Shown: in pieces, positions 34,851-41,862 of the stretch
How positions within the stretch are numbered: the first letter of the stretch is position 1
Layout of the letters: every line of letters begins with the position of its first letter
Source: SFHK01 sp045538305
GTDB taxonomy: Bacteria; Bacillota; Clostridia; Christensenellales; Aristaeellaceae
Direction of reading: 5' to 3'
Assembly (NCBI GenBank): GCA_045538305.1
Contig: JAZSRC010000079.1
Location: 25,317-89,316 of the forward strand
Length of the DNA stretch: 64,000 bases
The notes under the pieces: generated by a model
What the model saw: only the letters and a program-made list of their open reading frames with translations
Told to the model about the DNA's origin: nothing
The model's database searches: none
Translations under genes and position numbers: made by a program

Positions 34851-35816
34851 ATGCGCGCAAAACGAATAACGGCTGCAGCTTTATTGGTGTGTCTATGCTT
34901 ACTTTCGGGCTGTATGAAAAGTGAAATACTGGAAGACGTGAGACAGGCGGAAAAACCGGAGATACCGGCGTCTCTTACCATAAACGCCGATGGCGTTCCG
35001 CTTCTGAAGGTATATGATATCAATACTGAAAAAAGTGAGAATATGGATATCGAAACGTATGTACAGGGCGTTCTTGCCGGAGAAATGAAAAATGACTGGC
35101 CGGATGAAGCGCTGAAGGCGCAAGCGGTGCTTGCCAGAACCTTTGTGCTGAGATTTATAGAAACCAAGGACTCCATGTACGGCAACGCAGACATATCCAC
35201 TGATATTACAGAAGCGCAGGCATATGCAGAGGGATTGATCAATGAAAAAATCCGATCGGCTGTAGAGGAAACGCGGGGAATGGTTGCGAGCTATAAGGGC
35301 GAACTCATAAATGCATGGTTTCATGCGCATTCCGGCGGCGTAACCGAGCTTCCGATGACGGGCCTTGAGTATAAAGAAAATCCGCCGTATACCCAAAGCG
35401 TAAAGAGTGCGGATTCTACGGATGCGCCGGATGATGTTGAAAACTGGACGGCACAATTTCCTGCCGGCGATGTCGAAAAGGCAGCGAAAGAGCTTGGTGT
35501 AACAACCGGCGGCGTTACAAGCGTTGAGATCGGGAAAAAAGGAGAATCAGGCCGCGCTGCGACGATCATTATTAACGGGAAAGAAGTTTCGGCAGCCGGA
35601 CTTCGCATTCGACTTGGCTCCGAAAAGCTGAAATCCACATTCTTAACGGATATTGTTGTCGAAAACGACACGGTTCGCTTTGCGGGAAAGGGGTACGGTC
35701 ATGGCGTGGGCATGTCACAGTGGGGCGCATACAGCATGGCGGAAAGCGGATTTGGATACGAACAGATCATCAAAAAATACTTTAAGGACGTGGATATTGT
35801 TAAAATCTGGCCTTAA
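34851..35816 (+). CDS. SpoIID/LytB-domain lipoprotein
   Basis: 321 residues. Lipoprotein signal with lipobox LSGC (Cys21). The SpoIID domain follows: ETYVQGVLAGEMKNDWP with Glu78 as the expected catalytic acid, AQAVLARTFVLR, HSGGVTE, and GYGHGVGMSQWGAYSMA near 284-300. SpoIID is a lytic transglycosylase acting on denuded glycan strands during engulfment; this member is a lipoprotein rather than a transmembrane protein. Its ribosome site lies in a hairpin. Confidence 0.88.
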   Translation: MRAKRITAAALLVCLCLLSGCMKSEILEDVRQAEKPEIPASLTINADGVPLLKVYDINTEKSENMDIETYVQGVLAGEMKNDWPDEALKAQAVLARTFVLRFIETKDSMYGNADISTDITEAQAYAEGLINEKIRSAVEETRGMVASYKGELINAWFHAHSGGVTELPMTGLEYKENPPYTQSVKSADSTDAPDDVENWTAQFPAGDVEKAAKELGVTTGGVTSVEIGKKGESGRAATIIINGKEVSAAGLRIRLGSEKLKSTFLTDIVVENDTVRFAGKGYGHGVGMSQWGAYSMAESGFGYEQIIKKYFKDVDIVKIWP

Positions 35817-36373
35817 CGCATGCGGCTGATGATTTTCTGATAAACGGGCAGCATGATTTTTTCTGATACGAATTGATCAAGAGTATCGATCGGAAGCCAT
35901 CCGACGTTTGAATTCTCGTCCGCTTTTATAAATGTTTCATCCTCCTCGCTGCCAATCAGCGCGTATGTGAGGTTAAAGTGCAGATGTGGGCAAATGTATT
36001 TTCCGCGCTTGATGTGTGAAGGCACGTGAAGGATCTCCAGAGAAACCGCGTTTTCCATTATGGGACGTAATCGCCTGATGCCGGTTTCTTCATGCGCTTC
36101 CTTAAGCGCGCATGCCAGCAAATCGCTCTCGCCGTCTGCATGGCCGCCTGTCCATGCCCAGGAATTGTATATGTTGTGGTAGGCCATCAAAACCTTATCG
36201 CGCGTTTTATTTATGATCATGGACGAAGCAGTCATATGCATAAGAGCGTTTTCCCGCGTAAGAATTCGTTCCGGCTCGGCCGCAGCGGCCGCAAGCATCC
36301 ATTTTTTGTCTTCTTCTTCCTGTTCGCACAGGGGAACAAAACGCTCTATTTCATCGATGAAGTACACTCTCAT
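35813..36373 (-). CDS. NUDIX hydrolase
   Basis: 186 residues from ATG 36373 (AAGGAG close upstream); the frame is open to 36403 but that would cover a hairpin. NUDIX box from about 80: GGHADGESDLLACALKEAHEETG, a common one-residue-shorter spacing. It should hydrolyse a nucleoside diphosphate derivative; a preceding MIINKTRDKVLMAYHNIYNSWAWTGG segment is typical of this subgroup. The 3' end overlaps the SpoIID-like gene by 4 nt on the opposite strand. Confidence 0.85.
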   Translation of the reverse strand: MRVYFIDEIERFVPLCEQEEEDKKWMLAAAAAEPERILTRENALMHMTASSMIINKTRDKVLMAYHNIYNSWAWTGGHADGESDLLACALKEAHEETGIRRLRPIMENAVSLEILHVPSHIKRGKYICPHLHFNLTYALIGSEEDETFIKADENSNVGWLPIDTLDQFVSEKIMLPVYQKIISRMR

Positions 36374-36389
36374 CGCTCCTTTCTTGTTT

Positions 36390-36418
36390 AGCCGCTCCGG
36401 CATGATGCCGAAGCGGCT
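36390..36418. terminator. Hairpin between the NUDIX and small Cys-rich genes
   Basis: 14-bp near-perfect stem (36390-36403 and 36405-36418, core gccgct..cggcat) with a very short loop. It follows the Cys-rich gene on the minus strand but the downstream tract there is not T-rich; function uncertain. Confidence 0.45.
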
Positions 36419-36422
36419 TTGT

Positions 36423-36641
36423 TTATCGGAAGTAACGGGGCTTTGCGCAGGAGCAGGGGGGCTTATAGTCCTTGCATTCCGGCCTGCGTTTTACACAGAA
36501 CAGAGGATTTCCGTCCGAATCGCATCCGACATAGCGGATGATAAGCTCATCGCCTTCCTCCCATTCAAACGGGCGCGGCTCCGGCTTTTGACAGCAAGTA
36601 TTCCACCACGACGGCGGGTACAGCGGCTTTCCGTTAGCCAT
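36423..36641 (-). CDS. Small Cys-rich protein of unknown function
   Basis: 72 residues. Seven cysteines: C16, C17, C40, C49, C56, C63 and C65, with an aromatic/proline-rich start (PLYPPSWWNTCCQKPEPRPFEW). ATG behind AAAGGATC and a well-placed promoter support a real gene. No family recognised; a metal-binding role is possible. Confidence 0.5.
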   Translation of the reverse strand: MANGKPLYPPSWWNTCCQKPEPRPFEWEEGDELIIRYVGCDSDGNPLFCVKRRPECKDYKPPCSCAKPRYFR

Positions 36642-36731
36642 GGCTCTGATCCTTTCTGCGCCGATCTTTTGGGAAATACATGGCGCATTTCATACTATGA
36701 CGGAATTTCGCATTGCGACACGATTTATGTG

Positions 36732-36760
36732 ATTATACTCTGAAAACAATATGCGCGCAA
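36732..36760 (-). promoter_or_regulatory. Promoter of the small Cys-rich gene
   Basis: Minus strand TTGCGC (36755-36760), 17-bp spacer, TATAAT (36732-36737). Confidence 0.55.
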
Positions 36761-36770
36761 TAGTTTTGTC

Positions 36771-36799
36771 TTTACAAACCTGTATTTCCGCGGTAAAAT
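36771..36799 (+). promoter_or_regulatory. Promoter of the membrane/GH5 gene pair
   Basis: TTTACA (36771-36776), 17-bp spacer, TAAAAT (36794-36799), 33 bases before the TTG start. Confidence 0.65.
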
Positions 36800-36831
36800 A
36801 AAGTATCACTGTAAAACGAAAGGGTAAGAAA

Positions 36832-37368
36832 TTGAGTACGTCAAAGAAGAAGGACGGAAACGTTCTTGTCAGGCTGTTTAGCGAGCATACAAACGCTATT
36901 TTGATCGCATGTCTTGTTTTTTGTCCGCCGGTTGGCTTGTATATGATGTGGAAAAACTGGTGCCGCTGGGAAAGATGGGTAAAAGCGCTGGTATCCATAG
37001 CGATTGTGGCTATGTTCACGGTTGTGATTATTGTGCTTCCCGATCCGCCGAATCCGCTTCCGGAGGGCGGCGTAGAGATTCAGGTGATGACAAAGAATAA
37101 AAAGGCATTCGGCCCCTTTAAGCCGGAGGGCGTTCCGGATACCGTGCAGGTTCTGGTCAACGCGAGCGAAACCAGCTCGCTGATATCGGAGCCTACGCCG
37201 ACGCCGGATCCCATTCGTGTGTACTGCAACGATAACGGTCTATACTATCACTATGCGGAATGCCGTTATGTGTATGATACAACGCCCCGCGTAACGCTGC
37301 TTCAGGCAATCAATGCCGGAAAGAAGGCGTGCTCCGAATGCAATCCGCCAAGTGAAGTGTCGTATTAA
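36832..37368 (+). CDS. Membrane protein with C-terminal Ada-like cysteine motif
   Basis: 178 residues, TTG start behind AAAGGGTAAG. Two transmembrane segments at about 22-40 and 49-69, then a Pro/Thr-rich linker (about 118-127), then a terminal motif: YCNDNGLYYHYAECRYV...AINAGKKACSECNPP. The YHxxxC...AxxxGxxxCxxCxP pattern occurs at the ends of secreted nucleases and related proteins and suggests a small zinc site. Function unknown. It shares a promoter with the GH5 gene 19 nt downstream. Confidence 0.6.
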   Translation: MSTSKKKDGNVLVRLFSEHTNAILIACLVFCPPVGLYMMWKNWCRWERWVKALVSIAIVAMFTVVIIVLPDPPNPLPEGGVEIQVMTKNKKAFGPFKPEGVPDTVQVLVNASETSSLISEPTPTPDPIRVYCNDNGLYYHYAECRYVYDTTPRVTLLQAINAGKKACSECNPPSEVSY

Positions 37369-37386
37369 CGGGAGAGGGGAAGGGGC

Positions 37387-38475
37387 ATGCATTTTATAAA
37401 ACGGACGCTGGCTGCGATAATTGTGGTATCGTTGTTAATTAGCGGAGGTGCGTTTGCCGTGGAGGACAAAGAAAGCAGAAGGGTGTATATCGAAGGCACG
37501 AAATTCATGGTAAATGGCCGGGAAATATGGTTTAACGGCGTAAATACCCCCTGGCACCATTGGAATGATTTCGGGGGAAGATATGACGAAGCCTTCTGGG
37601 ACGAACACTTCGGGAAACTGAAGGCGGCGGGCGTGAACGCAAGCCGCATTTGGATTAACTGCAACGGACTCGTAGGCGTTCTGATCAATGAGGATGGTTC
37701 GTTTAACAAGGTTACCGACAAGCATTGGAAGGACCTTGATTCGCTGTTTGCGCTGGCACAAAAGCATGAACTCTATCTGATGCCCACGCTTCTGTCCTTT
37801 GATCATTTTAAGGATACCAATATTGGCTATCAGAACTGGCGCAATATGGTTTTGTCGAGCGAGAATATTGATCAGTTTGTTGAGGGCTATGTGGTAAAGC
37901 TGGTCGACCGATACAAAGATAACGAATACATTTTTGCCATCGATCTGATGAACGAACCCGACTGGGTGCACGAGAATGTTGAGTGCGGACAACTGGACTG
38001 GAAGGATATTTCCAATCTGTTTGCGCGCTGCGCCGCTGCTATACACGAGCATTCCGATATACTCGTAACGGTAGGAATCGGCATTATCAAATACAATTCC
38101 GTTCGCTATGAGGGCAATAAGGTTTCCAACACATATCTTAAGGGTTTATCCGGAAACGAAGCTTCCTTTGTTGATTTCTATTCCACGCATTATTACCACT
38201 GGCAGTACCAGTGGTTTGGTTCTCCCTTCGAAATGACGCCCATGGAGTTCAAGCTTGACGGCGGAAAGCCTTCGCTGCTTGGCGAATGCTCTGCGGTGGA
38301 TGAAACCAAGGTTCCGCTTTCCGAAAGGTATGAAAATGCCTATAACAAGGGCTGGAACGGCGTGTTTGCCTGGACGTCCAACGGCGTCGATGCATGCGGC
38401 GGATTTAATGATGTGGCGCCGGCTGCGAAGCATATGATGGGCATTGCGGGAGACAAGATTTTTCCCTTTGAGTAG
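37387..38475 (+). CDS. Secreted GH5-like endo-glycanase (mannanase/cellulase family)
   Basis: 362 residues with a signal peptide (hydrophobic core about 6-22, likely cleavage near AFA at 24). Glycoside hydrolase family 5-like (beta/alpha)8 barrel: NGVNTPWHHWNDFG, SRIWINCNG, the acid/base Glu in DLMNEPDW near 184-191, STHYYHWQ, and nucleophile Glu in LLGECSAV near 299. GH5 members cut beta-mannan or beta-glucan; exact specificity is not assignable. Confidence 0.82.
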   Translation: MHFIKRTLAAIIVVSLLISGGAFAVEDKESRRVYIEGTKFMVNGREIWFNGVNTPWHHWNDFGGRYDEAFWDEHFGKLKAAGVNASRIWINCNGLVGVLINEDGSFNKVTDKHWKDLDSLFALAQKHELYLMPTLLSFDHFKDTNIGYQNWRNMVLSSENIDQFVEGYVVKLVDRYKDNEYIFAIDLMNEPDWVHENVECGQLDWKDISNLFARCAAAIHEHSDILVTVGIGIIKYNSVRYEGNKVSNTYLKGLSGNEASFVDFYSTHYYHWQYQWFGSPFEMTPMEFKLDGGKPSLLGECSAVDETKVPLSERYENAYNKGWNGVFAWTSNGVDACGGFNDVAPAAKHMMGIAGDKIFPFE

Positions 38476-38501
38476 AGAAGCTTACGATGATTCTGAATAA
38501 C

Positions 38502-38540
38502 AAAATGCGGAGCGGGGTTTAATTCCCGGCTCCGCATTTT
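38502..38540. terminator. Bidirectional terminator between GH5 and kduI
   Basis: 12-bp stem aaaatgcggagc / gctccgcatttt extended by a C/G stretch; A and T flanks suit both directions. Confidence 0.85.
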
Positions 38541-38557
38541 GCGTATTATGAGAAAGT

Positions 38558-39391
38558 TTACGTAAGATCCAGCGGACTGATGTTGTCCATGTCGTCAAAT
38601 TCCTGGTTTTCGCCGCACATGCCCCAAATAAACGCATAGTTGCTGGTGCCGGCGCCGCAGTGTATGGACCAGGAGGGAGAAATCACGGCCTGCTCGTTAT
38701 GCATGATGATATGGCGGGTTTCGGTGGGCTCGCCCATCATGTGGAATACGATGTTGTCCTTGAGCTCGAAGTAGAAATAAACCTCCATGCGGCGCTCGTG
38801 GGTATGGCAGGGCATGGAATTCCAGTTGCTGCCGGGTTCAAGCTCGGTCAGGCCCATGCAAAGCTGACAGGTCTTAAGAACGGCGGGATGGATGTACTGG
38901 TTGATTACGCGCTTGTTGCAGCCTTCTACGGTGCCTAAGGGGCGTTTGGCTGCCTGTGCAATGTTGATTTTTACCGTGGGATATGTGGTATGGGCGGGGC
39001 AGGAATTGATGTAGAACTTTGCGGGGCATTCGGGGTCATTGGAAGCAAACTTCAGCTCCTTTGCGCCCATTCCTACATACAGACCGTCGCGCGGCGCAAG
39101 CTCGTACACTTCGCCGTCGACAATCACGCTGCCTGCGCCGCCTACATTGATCACGCCCAGCTCGCGTCTTTCCAGAAAATACTTGCTGGCAAGCTCTTTA
39201 CCGCCAACCAACTCTACCTGCTTTTCAACCGGCATGATGCCGCCGGCGATAATGCGGTCAAAGTGGCTGTATGTAAGAAGAGCTTCGTCCTTTTCGAATA
39301 CCTTTTCGATTAGATAGTCCTTGCGGAGGCGTTCGGTGGTGTAATGCTTTGCGTCCTCGGGATGACTGGGATGACGAATATCAAGAATCAT
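38558..39391 (-). CDS. kduI: 5-dehydro-4-deoxy-D-glucuronate isomerase KduI
   Basis: 277 residues, standard length. Cupin fold with metal motif CHTHERRMEVYFYF (about 195-208), typical MILDIRHPSHPEDAKHY start and KYFLERRELGVINVGG. It converts 5-keto-4-deoxyuronate (from pectin or glycosaminoglycan breakdown) to 2,5-diketo-3-deoxygluconate. Co-directional with kdgK, 77 bp downstream of it. Confidence 0.95.
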   Translation of the reverse strand: MILDIRHPSHPEDAKHYTTERLRKDYLIEKVFEKDEALLTYSHFDRIIAGGIMPVEKQVELVGGKELASKYFLERRELGVINVGGAGSVIVDGEVYELAPRDGLYVGMGAKELKFASNDPECPAKFYINSCPAHTTYPTVKINIAQAAKRPLGTVEGCNKRVINQYIHPAVLKTCQLCMGLTELEPGSNWNSMPCHTHERRMEVYFYFELKDNIVFHMMGEPTETRHIIMHNEQAVISPSWSIHCGAGTSNYAFIWGMCGENQEFDDMDNISPLDLT

Positions 39392-39468
39392 TGTGAACCG
39401 CCTTTCTGCGAATGCGCTGTGGCTTTCGCTATCGTAATGCTTGTTGTTTTGATAGGTACGCGATGGGG

Positions 39469-40506
39469 TTATCTCTGTACGCGGCCGCTTCCGCTTCCCT
39501 TCATGAGCGATTCTACCTCTTTAACGCTGACGCGGTTGTAATCGCCGGGAACCGTGTGCTTAAGGCACGATGCGGCAACGGCAAACTCAAGTGCAGTCTT
39601 ATCGTCTTCGTAGGTATTGAGGCCGTAGATCAGACCGCCGGAGAAGCTGTCTCCGCCGCCAACGCGGTCTACAATGTGGGTAATGGAGTATTTTCTGGAC
39701 AGTATAAACTCTTTTCCGTTGTAAAGACAGGCGCTCCAGTCGTTGTGATTTGCGCTTTTGCTTTCGCGAAGCGTAATCGCTACGCGGCTCACATTAGGAT
39801 AAGCCTTCATAACGGCTTTGGCGATGTTTGCATAGAGGGCAGTGTCGATGTTTCCCTCGTCTACGCTTGCGGCGGATTCGGCGGAAATACCAAGCGCTTT
39901 TTGTACATCTTCTTCGTTGGCAATGACGGTATCGACGTACTTTACAAGCTCGGGCATTACTTCGCTTGCGCTTTTTCCATACTTCCACAGGTTTTTGCGA
40001 TAGTTAAGGTCGCACGATACATGAAGCCCCAGTGCCTTTGCGGCTTTTACGGATTCAATCGCAAGTTCCTTCGCGCCTTCAGAAATGGCGGGGGTGATGC
40101 CGGTAACGTGGAACCAAGTTGCACCGCTGAACGCTTTCTGCCAGTCGATCATACCCGGAACGGCTTTCGCAATGGCGCTTCCTTCCCTGTCGTAAATAAC
40201 CTTGCTCGGGCGCTGCACTGCGCCGGTTTCAAGGAAATAAATGCCGATGCGGCCGGGGGTGTAAACGATGCTGCGCGTATCTACGCCAAAAGAACGCAGC
40301 TCGCGAACGCACGCAGCGGCAATATCATTTTCCGGAAGAACGGTTACAAAGGACGCGTCCATGCCATAATTCGCTAAGCTTACTGCAACGTTTGCTTCGC
40401 CGCCGCCGAAAGTTGCTTCCAGCATCGGCTGTTGGAAAAAGCGCTCAACGCCTACGCTCTTCAAACGCAGCATGATTTCGCCAAAGGTAACAATTCTCTT
40501 TGACAT
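39469..40506 (-). CDS. kdgK: 2-dehydro-3-deoxygluconokinase (PfkB family)
   Basis: 345 residues. PfkB ribokinase fold: TFGEIMLRLK start, FGGGEANVAVSLANYG (33-48), and the ATP/catalytic DRVGGGDSFSGGL near 286 with the catalytic Asp of GDSF. KdgK phosphorylates 2-keto-3-deoxygluconate. Its pairing with kduI supports this sugar over other PfkB substrates. Confidence 0.88.
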   Translation of the reverse strand: MSKRIVTFGEIMLRLKSVGVERFFQQPMLEATFGGGEANVAVSLANYGMDASFVTVLPENDIAAACVRELRSFGVDTRSIVYTPGRIGIYFLETGAVQRPSKVIYDREGSAIAKAVPGMIDWQKAFSGATWFHVTGITPAISEGAKELAIESVKAAKALGLHVSCDLNYRKNLWKYGKSASEVMPELVKYVDTVIANEEDVQKALGISAESAASVDEGNIDTALYANIAKAVMKAYPNVSRVAITLRESKSANHNDWSACLYNGKEFILSRKYSITHIVDRVGGGDSFSGGLIYGLNTYEDDKTALEFAVAASCLKHTVPGDYNRVSVKEVESLMKGSGSGRVQR

Positions 40507-40566
40507 GAGGTATTCATCCTTTCAATATAGGGTTTATGAAAAATTCGAACTACTCTACTGTAAATC

Positions 40567-40595
40567 ATTTTATCATGCTTGATGGGTATATGCAA
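40567..40595 (-). promoter_or_regulatory. Promoter of kdgK-kduI
   Basis: Minus strand TTGCAT (40590-40595), 17-bp spacer, TAAAAT (40567-40572), followed by a leader of about 55 nt to the kdgK start at 40506. Confidence 0.65.
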
Positions 40596-40644
40596 GCATA
40601 AGAATACTTTTTTGACATAGTGTGGTAAGGGAGGGGGCGGAAAT

Positions 40645-41745
40645 GTGGCAAAGCGGATTGTTTCGGCGATATTTATGCTTTTGTGCGCGCTTTCAGCGCT
40701 TGCGGAGCCTATTGACTCGAGTGCAAAGGCGATGATACTGATGGAATACGAAACCGGACGCGTACTGTATGAAAAAAACGCAGACGCACTTTTGCCAATT
40801 GCTTCAACAACAAAGATCATGACCTGCCTGCTCGCCCTTGAAAACTGTTCTTTCGGGGAGAGCGTGACAGCAGGGAAAAATGCCAGCGGGGTTCCCGGAA
40901 CATCGATCTATCTTTCTGAAGGTGAAACGCTTACGATGGAGCAAATGCTGTATGCGCTGATGCTCAGAAGCGGAAATGATGCTGCTGTCGCCATAGCAGA
41001 GCATATATCCGGAAGTGAAGAAGCGTTTTGCATCCTGATGAATGCGCGCGCGCAGGAGATAGGCGCCCATGCGTATTTTACTACGGCAAACGGCCTTGAC
41101 AAAAACGGAAATGGCGCAAGCGCAAGGGGAATAACCCTGATTGCGCGGGAAGCTATGAAAAATGAGGAATTCAGAAGAATTGTGTCAACGATCAAAACTA
41201 CGATCCCTTGGGTGGATCATGAATACAAACGCGTATTGACCAATAAAAACAGACTGCTTACGACATATCCCGGGGCGGTCGGAATAAAAACGGGGTTTAC
41301 CTCGAAGGCCGGACGCTGTCTGGTATTTGCAGCGGAGCGTGACGGAATGCTTGTATTGGGCGCGGTGCTCTCGTGCGGCGATTGGTTTGATGAAGCAGAG
41401 AGGATTATGGATTTGGGTTTTCTTGAATACCGGATGATCACGCCGCTTGAGAAGGGAAAAAAGGTTTCTGAAAAATATGTTTCGTCCTCTGCCGGGCAGA
41501 AAATCGGTATTATACTTGCAGGCGATCTGTCCGCGCCCATAAAAAGCGGCGAGACATATGAGGTTCGGTATGAAATAGAAAACCTGACGCCGCCAATTCA
41601 GATGGGAGAGGCGGTAGGAATTGCCTATCTTTCCGTAAACGGTACGGATATTGCTTCCCAAATGCTTGTCAGCGATCGCACGGTTCAGGAAATGACCTTT
41701 GAAAGAGCATTTAAGGATGTGTGGCTGCATTGGCCTTCGGCATAG
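40645..41745 (+). CDS. D-alanyl-D-alanine carboxypeptidase (DacF/PBP5 type)
   Basis: 366 residues, GTG start behind GGGAGGGGGCGG. Signal peptide with cleavage near ALA at 18-20. Low-molecular-weight PBP motifs: S54-TT-K57, S109-G-N111, and K215-TG. A C-terminal beta domain follows from about 265. It removes the terminal D-Ala of the pentapeptide outside the membrane and limits cross-linking. The C-terminus lacks a clear amphipathic anchor. Confidence 0.92.
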   Translation: MAKRIVSAIFMLLCALSALAEPIDSSAKAMILMEYETGRVLYEKNADALLPIASTTKIMTCLLALENCSFGESVTAGKNASGVPGTSIYLSEGETLTMEQMLYALMLRSGNDAAVAIAEHISGSEEAFCILMNARAQEIGAHAYFTTANGLDKNGNGASARGITLIAREAMKNEEFRRIVSTIKTTIPWVDHEYKRVLTNKNRLLTTYPGAVGIKTGFTSKAGRCLVFAAERDGMLVLGAVLSCGDWFDEAERIMDLGFLEYRMITPLEKGKKVSEKYVSSSAGQKIGIILAGDLSAPIKSGETYEVRYEIENLTPPIQMGEAVGIAYLSVNGTDIASQMLVSDRTVQEMTFERAFKDVWLHWPSA

Positions 41746-41778
41746 GAGGATTTATCCGTCTTTTTACACGGCGGCGTA

Positions 41779-41807
41779 TTGACAGGAAAACAGCAGTTGT
41801 TTATAAT
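41779..41807 (+). promoter_or_regulatory. Consensus promoter of clpB
   Basis: TTGACA (41779-41784), 17-bp spacer, TATAAT (41802-41807): a perfect sigma-A consensus, which fits a gene held down by a repressor. Confidence 0.9.
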
Positions 41808-41830
41808 AGTCAAAGAAGGTCAAAGTCAAA
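41808..41830 (+). promoter_or_regulatory. ctsR box: CtsR-type operator at clpB
   Basis: AGTCAAA (41808-41814), gaa, GGTCAAA (41818-41824): an exact match to the CtsR heptad direct repeat. A third heptad AGTCAAA (41824-41830) overlaps by one base. It begins directly after the -10 box, over the transcription start. CtsR itself is not in the window. Confidence 0.85.
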
Positions 41831-41862
41831 GAAGGTACGTTCTACAGGAGGCGAGAATATAG

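Noticed and set aside
40612..40617. TTGACA upstream of the carboxypeptidase gene
   Set aside because: No -10 element at 16-19 bp; the region there is the GGGAGGGGGCGG ribosome site.
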